Source: Paracoccaceae bacterium (GTDB taxonomy: Bacteria; Pseudomonadota; Alphaproteobacteria; Rhodobacterales; Rhodobacteraceae). From it: 64,000 nucleotides of DNA. The stretch is taken from assembly GCA_007692585.1 (NCBI GenBank), contig REBU01000059.1, positions 1 to 64,000 of the forward strand, read 5' to 3'. Positions 40,045-48,680 of this stretch are shown in pieces. Under the pieces are notes generated by a model. That model was not told where the DNA came from, ran no database searches, and saw only the letters and a program-made list of their open reading frames with translations. The position numbers were made by a program, and so were the translations under genes. Each line of letters starts with the position of its first letter. Within the stretch, counting starts at the first letter, position 1.

Positions 40045-40575
40045 TCAAAACCCCAGGGTCGAACGCGACATCACCTGGAACATGCCCCAGACGGCTGTTA
40101 CAAATATCGTCACAACCCCCAAGGCCTGCACCCAGAACCTATGGGTCAGCAGCGCACGGCACAGCCGCGCCTCAGACAGATGTTCACGTTCGATACGAAA
40201 GGCCAGACGCAGCGACATCAGCCGTACGATCATCAACGGCAGGATCAGCGCAAAAACCGCCTGAGCGAATTCGACACCATAATGGAATGCCAGCATGTAG
40301 ATTGTGGTCAGCAAGGCCATGGCGAAAGCCACAATCCAGTGCCCGGCACGTCGCATCATGGTCAGACGGCGGCGCCCGTGCACTTCAACGAGGGTCTGCA
40401 AATCGTGCATATCCTGCGCATTGTCACCCTTGCGCGCGCGTATGATCAGATCATAGGGCGCGCCAAGCACGAACTGGCTGACCGAGGACCAGTAGAGCGC
40501 AAGCACAATCCAGAACCAGACCGACGAGAATGATCGCATATCGATCAATCCGAAGATGTTTTCCAGAAAGGTCAA
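40045..40575 (-). CDS. conserved membrane protein
   Basis: The 176-residue protein has three to four hydrophobic segments (SSVWFWIVLALYWSSVSQFVLG; IVAFAMALLTTIYMLAFHYGVEFAQAVFALILPLMIVRL; VVTIFVTAVWGMFQVM) and a cytoplasmic basic loop. Similar proteins in Rhodobacteraceae are sometimes annotated as a component of the SufBCD complex; nothing in this sequence or its neighbourhood supports that. It is 56 bases from mfd and divergent from the first GAPDH gene. Confidence 0.7.
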   Translation of the reverse strand: MTFLENIFGLIDMRSFSSVWFWIVLALYWSSVSQFVLGAPYDLIIRARKGDNAQDMHDLQTLVEVHGRRRLTMMRRAGHWIVAFAMALLTTIYMLAFHYGVEFAQAVFALILPLMIVRLMSLRLAFRIEREHLSEARLCRALLTHRFWVQALGVVTIFVTAVWGMFQVMSRSTLGF

Positions 40576-40804
40576 ATTGCAACCGCCATGCTCTGCCCAG
40601 TCTTGTCTTGCACTTCATGCAACGCCCTGCGCGCAGGCGCAAGCGTTCAAAACCTTCCATCGGCACAGCCCAGCCTGTGGGCACGGTGGCGCTATCATGT
40701 TGCAGATTGCGCTAACGTTCTCATTTTCCACGGATTAGCGTCTTTTTTTTAAGAGGTGCTTGAGGCTATATCGCACCCACACAGCGCGTCGGGGAGCTTG
40801 CAGC

Positions 40805-41809
40805 ATGACCATAACCATCGGAATTAACGGATTTGGACGCATCGGACGCTGCACTTTGGCGCATATCGCTGAAAGCGCGCGCAACGATGTCGAAGTCGTC
40901 AAGATCAATGCCACTGGCCCGATTGAAACGAATGCGCATCTGCTGAAATACGACTCGGTCCATGGCCGCTTTCCCGGCACGATCCGGGTCGAAGGCGACA
41001 AGATCGATCTGGGCCGCGGTCCGATCAAGGTGATGTCGACCTATGACCCGCAAGAGCTCGATTGGGAAGGTGTCGATGTTGTGTTGGAATGCACGGGCAA
41101 ATTCAATGATCGTGACAAGGCAGCTGTGCATCTGACGCGCGGTGCTTCGCGGGTCCTGGTTTCGGCCCCGGCGAAGAATGCAGATGCCACCATTGTCTAC
41201 GGGGTCAATCACCGCAGCCTGCGCTCTGAGCATCTGGTCGTGTCGAACGGGTCGTGCACGACAAATTGCCTCGCGCCACTGGCCAAGGTCCTCAATGATT
41301 CAATCGGGATCGAGTCGGGCGTCATGACGACCGTGCACAGCTATACGGGCGACCAGCCCACGCTGGATCGGCGTCACAAGGATCTCTACCGTGCGCGCGC
41401 CGCGGCCATGGCGATGATCCCGACCTCGACCGGGGCAGCCAAGGCGCTTGGCGACGTGTTGCCGGAGCTGGCGGGCAAGCTGGATGGGACGGCGTTGCGC
41501 GTGCCCACCCCCAATGTCAGCGCGGTTGATCTGACCTTTTACGCCGGTCGCGATGTGACCGCCGCCGATGTGAACGAGATCATGCGCGAAGCGGCCAGCG
41601 GGGCCATGGGCGCGGTGCTTGCCTATGACCCCGAACCCAAAGTTTCGATCGATTTCAACCATACGCCCCACAGCTCGATCTTCGCGCCCGACCAGACGAA
41701 AGTCGTGGGCAAGCGCCTCGTGCGCGTGCTGGCCTGGTATGACAATGAATGGGGCTTTTCGTGCCGGATGGCCGATGTCGCAGGGGCAATGGGACGCCTG
41801 ATCCACTGA
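40805..41809 (+). CDS. gap: glyceraldehyde-3-phosphate dehydrogenase, first copy
   Basis: The 334-residue enzyme has the Rossmann start TIGINGFGRIGRCTL, the catalytic Cys in SNGSCTTNCLAP, and the family blocks TVHSYTGDQPTLD and WYDNEWGFSCRM. At residue 36, where NAD-dependent GAPDHs usually have Asp after INDL, this copy has Ala (KINATGPIETNAHLL). This change would weaken preference for NAD. It could serve an NADP-linked or gluconeogenic role. The ATG follows GGGGAG. A terminator lies 22 bases downstream; a rhodanese gene and a second gap gene follow. Confidence 0.93.
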   Translation: MTITIGINGFGRIGRCTLAHIAESARNDVEVVKINATGPIETNAHLLKYDSVHGRFPGTIRVEGDKIDLGRGPIKVMSTYDPQELDWEGVDVVLECTGKFNDRDKAAVHLTRGASRVLVSAPAKNADATIVYGVNHRSLRSEHLVVSNGSCTTNCLAPLAKVLNDSIGIESGVMTTVHSYTGDQPTLDRRHKDLYRARAAAMAMIPTSTGAAKALGDVLPELAGKLDGTALRVPTPNVSAVDLTFYAGRDVTAADVNEIMREAASGAMGAVLAYDPEPKVSIDFNHTPHSSIFAPDQTKVVGKRLVRVLAWYDNEWGFSCRMADVAGAMGRLIH

Positions 41810-41831
41810 TCAGTCCCGCGTCACTCCAGAT

Positions 41832-41864
41832 AAACCCCGCCAGTTCGTCTGGTGGGGTTTTTTG
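41832..41864 (+). terminator. intrinsic terminator of the first gap gene
   Basis: AAACCCCGCCAG (41832-41843) pairs with CTGGTGGGGTTT (41849-41860), with one G-T pair, around TTCGT, followed by TTT. Confidence 0.88.
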
Positions 41865-41932
41865 ACGCGGCTGCGCCAGGTTTCAATTTCCGATCTTCTG
41901 CGGTACATCTGCGAAAAGCAAAGAGGTTTCTC

Positions 41933-42355
41933 GTGTCCAGATTTCTTTTTTCGCTCGCCGTTTCTATAGGTCTGGCAATGCCTGTTTTTGCCCAGACCCA
42001 TTTCACAGCGCAACCGACTGTTGCGCAGATCGAAACGGCGGATGTGTTGTTGGTCGATATCCGCAGACCCGAGGAATGGCTGGAGACCGGTGTGCTGCCG
42101 GGTGCCGTCTTGTTGACATATGAACATTTCGAAACACCGGATGCGTTTATCGCCGCGCTTGGACCGCATCTGAAGCCGGATCAGCCTGTCGCCCTGATTT
42201 GCCGCACGGGCAGTCGTACCTCACGCGCCGCCCCTGCCCTGGCCGCGCGGCTCGATGTGCCAGTCATTGATCTTGGCGGCGGAATGTTTCGCCTGATGGC
42301 CGACGGCTACCGTGGGGTACGCCCGATCGCCGACCAGGGCTGCGCTATCTGTTAG
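41933..42355 (+). CDS. secreted rhodanese-like protein
   Basis: The 140-residue protein starts at GTG 41933 after AAGAGG. A signal peptide (SRFLFSLAVSIGLAMPVFAQ) precedes a single rhodanese domain: ADVLLVDIRRPEEWLETGVLPGAVL, then the active-site loop ICRTGSRTSRAAP with the persulfide Cys. Periplasmic single-domain rhodaneses may handle sulfane sulfur or act in redox folding; the role here is unknown. It sits alone between two gap genes. Confidence 0.85.
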   Translation: MSRFLFSLAVSIGLAMPVFAQTHFTAQPTVAQIETADVLLVDIRRPEEWLETGVLPGAVLLTYEHFETPDAFIAALGPHLKPDQPVALICRTGSRTSRAAPALAARLDVPVIDLGGGMFRLMADGYRGVRPIADQGCAIC

Positions 42356-42367
42356 AACCCGACCATC

Positions 42368-42384
42368 AGCACGCGTCGCGTGCT
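42368..42384. promoter_or_regulatory. perfect hairpin upstream of second gap gene
   Basis: AGCACGC (42368-42374) and GCGTGCT (42378-42384) flank GTC, 59 bases before the start codon and 13 bases after the rhodanese stop. It has no T-tract, so it looks more like an operator or leader element than a terminator. Confidence 0.4.
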
Positions 42385-42442
42385 TGATTCATGTTACCCA
42401 GTTGTGTTAGCGCAAACGCAGTTAAACAGCGGGGGAAGTATC

Positions 42443-43444
42443 ATGTCGACACGTCTGGCAATCAACGGATTTGGCCGCATCGGGCGACTGGTCCTGCGCG
42501 CTCTGGTCGAACAAGGGCGCGATGATCTGGAGATTGTCGCGATCAACGACCTTGGACCGGTCGAAAGCAACGCGCATCTGCTCAGGTTTGATTCCGTGCA
42601 TGGTCGCTTTCCGACAGAGGTGCGCGTGACAGATGGCGGGCTCGATATCGGGCGCGGACTGATCAAGGTCACATCCGAGCGCGATCCGGGGAACCTGCCT
42701 TGGGACGATATCGACATCGTGCTGGAATGCACCGGGATTTTTTCAGATGCCGATAAAGCAAAAGTACATCTGGCGAAGGCGGGCAAGGTTCTGGTCTCGG
42801 CCCCCTCGAAAGGCGCGGATAACACCATCGTCTACGGGGTGAATCACGACACTTTGCGCCCGAGCGACCGGATCGTGTCGAACGGATCGTGCACCACGAA
42901 TTGCCTCGCCCCTGTAGCGAAGGTGCTGCATGACGCCGTCGGGATCAAGCGCGGATTCATGACGACGATCCACAGCTATACTGGCGATCAGCCGACACTC
43001 GACACGATGCATAAGGACATGTATCGCGCGCGCGCCGCGGCCATGAGCATGATCCCCACCTCCACAGGTGCCGCCAAGGCTGTCGGGCTGGTTTTGCCTG
43101 AGTTGAACGGCAAGCTTGACGGTGTGGCGATCCGTGTTCCGACTCCGAATGTCTCGGTCGTCGACCTGACATTCGAGGCCGCGCGCGATGTCACCGTAGA
43201 AGAAATTAATGCCGCCGCGATCGCCGCATCCCGGAGCGGGCCACTTGAAGGGATCTTGGGGGTCACGGACCAGCCGAATGTCTCAATGGATTTCAACCAC
43301 GATCCACGCTCATCGATCTTCCATCTTGATCAGACCAAGGTGCTCGATCAGCGCATGGTGCGCGTGCTGTCCTGGTACGATAATGAGTGGGGCTTCTCGA
43401 ACCGGATGCTCGACACGGCGGCTGCGCTTGCGAGAGCAGGCTGA
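42443..43444 (+). CDS. gap: glyceraldehyde-3-phosphate dehydrogenase, second copy
   Basis: The 333-residue enzyme starts MSTRLAINGFGRIGRLVL and keeps Asp36 in VAINDLGPVESNAHLL, the residue that favours NAD. Catalytic Cys is in SNGSCTTNCLAP. It therefore looks like the glycolytic NAD-linked GAPDH, while the first copy lacks this Asp. The ATG follows GGGGGAAG. The two copies are clearly paralogous over their whole length but have diverged, so they are not a recent duplication. Confidence 0.95.
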   Translation: MSTRLAINGFGRIGRLVLRALVEQGRDDLEIVAINDLGPVESNAHLLRFDSVHGRFPTEVRVTDGGLDIGRGLIKVTSERDPGNLPWDDIDIVLECTGIFSDADKAKVHLAKAGKVLVSAPSKGADNTIVYGVNHDTLRPSDRIVSNGSCTTNCLAPVAKVLHDAVGIKRGFMTTIHSYTGDQPTLDTMHKDMYRARAAAMSMIPTSTGAAKAVGLVLPELNGKLDGVAIRVPTPNVSVVDLTFEAARDVTVEEINAAAIAASRSGPLEGILGVTDQPNVSMDFNHDPRSSIFHLDQTKVLDQRMVRVLSWYDNEWGFSNRMLDTAAALARAG

Positions 43445-43510
43445 CGCATATCGCGTTGACGGGGCGGCGACGAAAGCTCACTGATGCGTCGCCGCGCCCC
43501 TGGCTTTGAA

Positions 43511-43549
43511 TTGCGGCATCGCAAGGAGAAGACCTTTGCGATGCCGCAA
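43511..43549. repeat. long perfect inverted repeat between gap and response regulator
   Basis: TTGCGGCATCGCAA (43511-43524) and TTGCGATGCCGCAA (43536-43549) are perfect 14-base arms. Two more pairs can form inside after a one-base bulge, leaving loop AGAAGA. There is no T-tract on either side. It could stop both convergent transcripts by stability alone, or be a protein site or mobile palindrome. Confidence 0.75.
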
Positions 43550-43566
43550 CAGCCAATTACGACGGC

Positions 43567-43947
43567 TCAGGCTCCATGAGAGGCGCTTCCGTCGTCGAGC
43601 GCCTCGAACAAGACCTGCATCTTGACAGGTTTCGCCACAAAGCCCTGAAATCCGGCCGCCGCGCATTCGGCCCGTTGCGCAGTCGTGTTATTCGCCGTCA
43701 CCGCCACGATCTTCGGGGCAGCTTCCCCCAGCATGGCTGCAATCTTGCGCGCCGCTTCTACGCCGGTCATGCCGGGCATGTTGATATCCATCAGCACGAC
43801 AGCAGGGGCCGTTTCGCTGACACATTCGATGGCCTGGGCGCCGCTTTCTGCCTGCGTCACCGTATAGCCGCGATGCTTGAGCATCTTCGACAGGACAATC
43901 CTGTTTGTCGGATCGTCATCAACAACCAGAATCGTGATTTCCGCCAT
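43567..43947 (-). CDS. single-domain response regulator
   Basis: The 126-residue protein is a receiver domain only: acidic pair in ILVVDDDPTNRIVL, phosphoacceptor Asp in VVLMDINMPGMTG, Thr in VAVTANNT and Lys in FVAKPVKMQVL. There is no output domain. The ATG follows GGAGGACGACA. The upstream histidine kinase ends 13 bases before it, so the two form an operon and presumably a phosphorelay pair. Confidence 0.93.
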   Translation of the reverse strand: MAEITILVVDDDPTNRIVLSKMLKHRGYTVTQAESGAQAIECVSETAPAVVLMDINMPGMTGVEAARKIAAMLGEAAPKIVAVTANNTTAQRAECAAAGFQGFVAKPVKMQVLFEALDDGSASHGA

Positions 43948-43960
43948 TGTCGTCCTCCGC

Positions 43961-45571
43961 TCAGGCCGCTTTATCATGTTGCCCGGATTGAATTAAGGAA
44001 GCTTCAAGGCAGACTTCGAAAACGAAGGTCGAGCCAGAGCCAAGCGTCGTCTCCACAGTGATTGTGCCACCCATTTCTTGCGCGAGCCGTTGTGAAATGG
44101 ACAATCCCAGCCCAACCCCGTTGATTTTACGCGTTGCAGAGCCGTCGACCTGCACAAAACTGTCGAAAATCCGCTCCAGATCAGTCTGCTTGATGCCTGG
44201 ACCGCTGTCGGTGACCGCCAGGCAAAGGTGATACCCCTGCAGATCCGAAGTCACGATCAGGTCAACGATGACCTTGCCCGCCGCCGTGAACTTAAGCGCG
44301 TTACCGACAAGATTGACAGCAATCTGCCGGATCGCGAGACGATCCCCCAGCAGCACACTGTCAGCATCACCGCGACAGCAGAGCTCAAGCAGCAAGGATT
44401 TATCGCGCGCCAGTGGTCTGGCCAAGGCAACAACTTCATGGATCAGATCAGACGGATTGAACGGTCCTGTACTCAGACGCATATGGCCCGACTCAATCTG
44501 ACCAAAGGCCAACAGGTGGTCAATCATCTCGACCTGCGTTTCCGCAGAACCATAGGCGATCGAAACCAGCTCACGCTGATCTGGCGTCAAATCATCAAGC
44601 TGCAGAAGTTCGAGCATGCCGACAATTCCGTTCATGGGCGTGCGCAGCTCATGGCTGAGACTGGCGATGAACTCCGATTTCATCTTGTCTGCGGCCTCGG
44701 CGGCAATCAATGCGCGTTCGAAGCGCTGCGCGAGCCGTTCGATCATGAAGGCACCCACACCCAGCAATGCCAGCGCGAGCAGCAGCGATGACGCCAGTGG
44801 CACGGCCATTTTCTTCAAGGCGACAGCACCGGGCCGAGGTGCGGGCCATATGATATAACCCACATCCTGCCCATCGGCTGCGATAACTGGCAGCGTCTGA
44901 AAGAAACGGCTGTCGGGTCTGGACAGCACGATCTCAATATCACTCATGAGAAACAAATCACGCAGATCAGACGCCGTTTTGCTGCCAAGCCTGAGCGCCG
45001 CCACGAATAGTGCCGCGTCTTCACCGGCCGCAGCGTCACGGTCATGCGGATGGATATAGCTTGCCGATAAAACCCATAATTTGTCATTCAGTGCCAGGAA
45101 GCTGCTGATGGCCCGGTCACCTCGCTGCAGACCGCGGCTGGTGGCGAGGTCATGTCCAGCGCGGCTGAAGACCTCGAACTCAGCAGCCCCGAGGGCTGTG
45201 TTGTCTGCATCTGACCAGCCCAACACCCCCTGCAAGGGACCGCCTGAAATTGTCAGGGCATGAATCAGGCCGCTTCGTGCCGCGCTCAATCCGATTGTCC
45301 GGTTGATCCGGTCCAGATCCTGTGCCGCGACGGCGTCAAAAACATCGGTGGAGAACGCATGGTCGAATGCCAGTCGTTCATTCCGGGTCACAACCGAATT
45401 CAAACCGCTCTTGATCATCAGATAAGAACTTTTCCTCGCATCATCATCAAGCTGCCGCGCGAGCCAGAAGACCGCTGCGAAGACGGTCACAATCACAAGA
45501 AGACCCGCGCTGAGCGCAAGCTTGCGTAGCAACGCGGAAAAGCGATCAAGAACAGGGCGGTTGGCAGGCAT
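43961..45571 (-). CDS. membrane histidine kinase with periplasmic sensor
   Basis: The 536-residue protein has a membrane segment near residue 20-38, a periplasmic domain of about 220 residues that lacks a clear named fold but resembles CHASE4-type sensors, and a second segment around residue 260-280. HisKA follows (ASLSHELRTPMNGIVGMLELLQ, phosphorylated His), then an HATPase with N box VGNALKF, G1 TDSGPGI and G2 GVGLGLSISQRLAQE. It lacks a receiver domain. It partners the single-domain response regulator downstream. Confidence 0.9.
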   Translation of the reverse strand: MPANRPVLDRFSALLRKLALSAGLLVIVTVFAAVFWLARQLDDDARKSSYLMIKSGLNSVVTRNERLAFDHAFSTDVFDAVAAQDLDRINRTIGLSAARSGLIHALTISGGPLQGVLGWSDADNTALGAAEFEVFSRAGHDLATSRGLQRGDRAISSFLALNDKLWVLSASYIHPHDRDAAAGEDAALFVAALRLGSKTASDLRDLFLMSDIEIVLSRPDSRFFQTLPVIAADGQDVGYIIWPAPRPGAVALKKMAVPLASSLLLALALLGVGAFMIERLAQRFERALIAAEAADKMKSEFIASLSHELRTPMNGIVGMLELLQLDDLTPDQRELVSIAYGSAETQVEMIDHLLAFGQIESGHMRLSTGPFNPSDLIHEVVALARPLARDKSLLLELCCRGDADSVLLGDRLAIRQIAVNLVGNALKFTAAGKVIVDLIVTSDLQGYHLCLAVTDSGPGIKQTDLERIFDSFVQVDGSATRKINGVGLGLSISQRLAQEMGGTITVETTLGSGSTFVFEVCLEASLIQSGQHDKAA

Positions 45572-45628
45572 GGATGCGACTCACAAATCCAGAACCCATA
45601 TTCTGGCGCATGCAAAGTGAACAAGGCG

Positions 45629-45668
45629 TAAACTTCAGCCCGATATTTTCGGTAAAATCTGAAGTTTA
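45629..45668. repeat. nested perfect palindrome upstream of the histidine kinase
   Basis: TAAACTTCAG (45629-45638) and CTGAAGTTTA (45659-45668) are perfect 10-base arms. Inside lies a second hairpin CCGA-TATTT-TCGG. The element is about 60 bases upstream of the kinase start, on the far side of a 298-base gene-free stretch (45572-45869) in which nothing else was recognised. A cruciform or an operator for a dimeric regulator is possible. Confidence 0.55.
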
Positions 45669-45869
45669 ACCAACCTGCGAAGATAGAATAACGCGGTGGC
45701 TACAGGACCGCCGATCGCGCCACTTGTCCGCGCAACCTCGCATCATGCACACGAAGGGAAAGAATTACGCTTTGATGTGAAAACAGGCTGCGGTGACGCC
45801 CCCTCGCAGTGATCCTGCAAGCCTGCGCTCTGACAGTCCGCAATCACAAGATTCTGGTCCCAAACGCGC

Positions 45870-46526
45870 CTAGACTTGCAAATGACGCAACCCCTGCGTC
45901 ACATCTGTGCGCAGGGCCAGCCGCAAGGCCGCATCATCGCCCGCCCGCAGCGCCTCGATGATCAGCCGATGGTGTGGCGGCGCGGTCGTGCGCCGCAACC
46001 TTGTATAGAGCGCGCGCATGGTCGGGCCGAGCTGCAACCAGACCGTTTCCAGAAGCCCCAGCATCGCCGGGCTCTGGGCGCGCAAATACAGGGTGCGATG
46101 AAATTCCAGATTCGTGCGGATATATTCCACCGGATCTTGCAGATGGATCGCGCGGGCATTGGCCTCGTTGATCGCCTCCATCCGGTCGATCAAGGCCAGA
46201 TGCGCCCGTCGCAGGGCGCGGCTGCCCAGCTCAGGTTCCAGAAGCGCGCGGATCTGGGCCAGCTCCTCGATCCGGTCATTGCTCAGCTCCGGTGTCATCA
46301 CACGCCCGGAAGCCGACAGCGTCAATGCGCCTTCCGCCGTCAGCCGCCGCAACGCCTCGCGCGCGGGGGTCATGGAAACGTCGAATTGTTTGGCGATCCC
46401 ACGCAGGGTAAGTGCTTGTCCCGGGGCCAGCTCGCCATGCATCACTTGCAGACGCAAACCCCGATACACCCGGTCATGGGCGGGCGCATCAGCGGGTATG
46501 GCACTGCGTGTCAGGGTCTCTGGCAT
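45870..46526 (-). CDS. GntR-family regulator with FCD domain
   Basis: The 218-residue protein has an N-terminal winged helix (VYRGLRLQVMHGELAPGQALTLRGIAKQFDVSMTPAREALRRL) and a C-terminal FCD ligand domain with metal/ligand-binding His residues (EFHRTLYLRAQ, APPHHRLIIEAL). It is divergent from lldD, the arrangement of LldR-type regulators of lactate utilisation. The ligand is inferred from position only. Confidence 0.9.
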   Translation of the reverse strand: MPETLTRSAIPADAPAHDRVYRGLRLQVMHGELAPGQALTLRGIAKQFDVSMTPAREALRRLTAEGALTLSASGRVMTPELSNDRIEELAQIRALLEPELGSRALRRAHLALIDRMEAINEANARAIHLQDPVEYIRTNLEFHRTLYLRAQSPAMLGLLETVWLQLGPTMRALYTRLRRTTAPPHHRLIIEALRAGDDAALRLALRTDVTQGLRHLQV

Positions 46527-46622
46527 GAGCGGATGTGATCACAAAGCTCACCTCTGGTCAATCAAGCAGATACGCCCCTCACCGCCCGGATCGCGGCTGT
46601 TCAGTGGCACGACCACGAGTTC

Positions 46623-46659
46623 TTGCATTCACCGCAAGTTTCGGTAAGGTTTTTTTACC
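46623..46659 (+). promoter_or_regulatory. candidate lldD promoter with overlapping operator
   Basis: TTGCAT (46623-46628) and TAAGGT (46645-46650) are 16 bases apart. The inverted repeat GGTAA-N7-TTACC (46643-46659) overlaps the -10 element, just before the GGGGAGGAG ribosome site of lldD. GntR/FCD regulators of lactate genes often bind similar GGT-ACC repeats, so this is a plausible site for the divergent regulator. Confidence 0.45.
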
Positions 46660-46680
46660 AATTCAGCCGGGGAGGAGAGC

Positions 46681-47850
46681 ATGCCAGTCATCACGAATAT
46701 CGAGGATTTGCGCCGCATCTATGAACGACGCACTCCGCGCATGTTCTATGATTATGCTGAATCCGGCAGCTGGAGCGAGCAGACCTTTCGCGAAAATATC
46801 AGCGATTTCAAGCATATCAGATTGAAGCAGCGTGTGGCCGTCGACATGAGTGGGCGCAGCACCCGCAGTCAGATGATCGGCGAGGATGTCGCCATGCCGG
46901 TGGCGCTTGCACCCGTGGGGCTGACCGGCATGCAATCAGCCGATGGCGAAATCAAGGCCGCCCGCGCTGCCGAGAAATTCGGCGTGCCCTTTACACTCTC
47001 GACCATGTCCATCTGCTCGATCGAGGATGTGGCACAGCACACGAAAAAACCGTTCTGGTTTCAGGTCTACACATTGAAGGACGATGACTTCATGCGCCGC
47101 CTGTTCGAACGCGCGCATGCCGCCAATTGCTCGGCCATCGTGATCACAGTCGATTTGCAGGTTCTGGGCCAGCGCCACAAGGATCTGAAGAATGGCCTCT
47201 CCGCGCCGCCCAAACTGACTGCGAAATCCATCGCCAACATGATGACCAAGATCCCGTGGGGGCTGGAAATGCTGGGGACGAAACGTCGTTTCTTCGGCAA
47301 TATCGTCGGCCACGCCAAGGGCGTGACGGACCCCTCCTCGCTTTCGACCTGGACCGCCGAGGCTTTCGATCCTGCACTCGACTGGAACCGGATCGCGCAA
47401 TTCAAGGAATGGTGGGGCGGCAAGGTCATCATCAAGGGGATCATGGAGCCCGAAGATGCGCGCCGCGCCGCCGAGATCGGGGCCGATGCGATTGTCGTGT
47501 CGAACCATGGCGGCCGTCAACTCGATGGCGCAGTCAGCTCGATCCGCATGCTGCCATCGATCCTCGACGCCGTGGGCAACACTGTCGAGGTCCATCTCGA
47601 CAGTGGCATCCGCTCGGGCCAGGATGTGCTCAAGGCCTTGGCACTGGGCGCGAAAGCCACCTATGTCGGGCGCGCCTTCACCTACGGGCTGGGCGCGATG
47701 GGCGAAGCAGGCGTCACCAAGGCCCTTGAGATCATCCACAAGGAGCTCGACACCACCATGGCGCTTTGTGGCGAGACCAATATTCATAACCTTGGAGCGC
47801 ACAACCTCTACGTCCCGCAAGGCTTTGGCGACCCCACGATCCTGCTTTGA
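46681..47850 (+). CDS. lldD: FMN-dependent L-lactate dehydrogenase
   Basis: The 389-residue FMN enzyme oxidises L-lactate to pyruvate at the membrane. It has ALAPVGLTGMQSADGE, FMN-binding TLSTMSICSIEDVA, VSNHGGRQLDGAVSS with the catalytic His and HLDSGIRSGQDVLKALALGAKATYVGRAFTYGLGAMGEAGV. GGGGAGGAG lies directly upstream. It is divergent from a GntR/FCD regulator and followed by a terminator, so it forms a single-gene unit. Assignment as lactate rather than another hydroxyacid is by family and context. Confidence 0.88.
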   Translation: MPVITNIEDLRRIYERRTPRMFYDYAESGSWSEQTFRENISDFKHIRLKQRVAVDMSGRSTRSQMIGEDVAMPVALAPVGLTGMQSADGEIKAARAAEKFGVPFTLSTMSICSIEDVAQHTKKPFWFQVYTLKDDDFMRRLFERAHAANCSAIVITVDLQVLGQRHKDLKNGLSAPPKLTAKSIANMMTKIPWGLEMLGTKRRFFGNIVGHAKGVTDPSSLSTWTAEAFDPALDWNRIAQFKEWWGGKVIIKGIMEPEDARRAAEIGADAIVVSNHGGRQLDGAVSSIRMLPSILDAVGNTVEVHLDSGIRSGQDVLKALALGAKATYVGRAFTYGLGAMGEAGVTKALEIIHKELDTTMALCGETNIHNLGAHNLYVPQGFGDPTILL

Positions 47851-47901
47851 CTTCATCCTTGCAAAAATATCCTCGGGGGTGAATTGGCGCTTGCGCCAAG
47901 A

Positions 47902-47925
47902 GGGGGCGGAAGCCCCCTTTTCTTT
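47902..47925 (+). terminator. intrinsic terminator of lldD
   Basis: GGGGGC (47902-47907) and GCCCCC (47912-47917) with loop GGAA, then TTTTCTTT. A second hairpin, TTGGCG-CTTG-CGCCAA, lies immediately upstream (47884-47899). Confidence 0.8.
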
Positions 47926-48009
47926 CCTCCGATTCTCCCCTATAGCGCCCTCTCCATACGGCCCGCACCCTTGGAGGCGGGCTGTTCAACTTGTGCAAAG
48001 GAATATCAA

Positions 48010-48624
48010 ATGGCTGGTGAGATCCCGGATCTTGTAGCCGAGGTACGCACGGGGACAGGCAAGGGGGCCGCCCGTCAAGCTCGTCGTGAGCATCTCGTAC
48101 CCGGAATCGTTTATGGCGGTGGGGCTGACCCCATTCCGCTGAACTTCAAATACAACTACCTTGTGGCCAACCTGAAAGCGGGCCGCTTCCTGTCGACCCT
48201 GTTCAATCTGAAAGTGGAAGGTCAGGAAGATGTCCGCGTGATCTGCCGTGGTGTGCAGCGCGATGTGGTCAAGGGTCTGCCGACCCATGTCGACCTGATG
48301 CGTCTGCGGCGCACCAGCCGGATCAACCTGTTCATTCCAGTCGAGTTCATCAACCGCGAGTCCTGTGTGGGCCTCAAGCGCGGTGGCACGCTGACTGTCG
48401 TGCGCCCGGAAGTCGAACTGAATGTCGTCGCGGGCGAAATCCCGGAAAAACTGGTGGTCGATCTCGAAGGCTTTGCCATCGGTGACACGATCACGATTTC
48501 CGCAATCAGCCTGCCCGAAGGCACCAAGCCGACGATTGACCGCGATTTCGTCATCGCCAATATCGCAGCACCCCGGGCTCTGGCTGCAGCGGATGACGAA
48601 GAAACCGCTGCTGCAGAAGAGTAA
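48010..48624 (+). CDS. rplY: 50S ribosomal protein L25/general stress protein Ctc
   Basis: The 204-residue protein has the L25 domain ([39 protein letters not shown]), which binds 5S rRNA, followed by the TL5/CTC beta domain. It ends with an Ala/Glu tail. The start at 48010 follows AAGGA. The pth gene follows, separated by an unrelated gene on the other strand; L25 and pth are neighbours in many bacteria. Confidence 0.96.
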   Translation: MAGEIPDLVAEVRTGTGKGAARQARREHLVPGIVYGGGADPIPLNFKYNYLVANLKAGRFLSTLFNLKVEGQEDVRVICRGVQRDVVKGLPTHVDLMRLRRTSRINLFIPVEFINRESCVGLKRGGTLTVVRPEVELNVVAGEIPEKLVVDLEGFAIGDTITISAISLPEGTKPTIDRDFVIANIAAPRALAAADDEETAAAEE

Positions 48625-48649
48625 TCTTTCTGCACAGGCGCTGATTTGG

Positions 48650-48680
48650 GGGGTATCCGGCAAACGGATGCCCCTTTTTT
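48650..48680 (+). terminator. intrinsic terminator of rplY
   Basis: GGGGTATCCG (48650-48659) pairs with CGGATGCCCC (48665-48674), with one T-G pair, around GCAAA, followed by TTTTTT. Confidence 0.9.

Noticed and set aside
40045-40575. Annotation as a SufBCD-complex component
   Set aside because: No suf genes are near and no motif supports it; I describe it only as a membrane protein.
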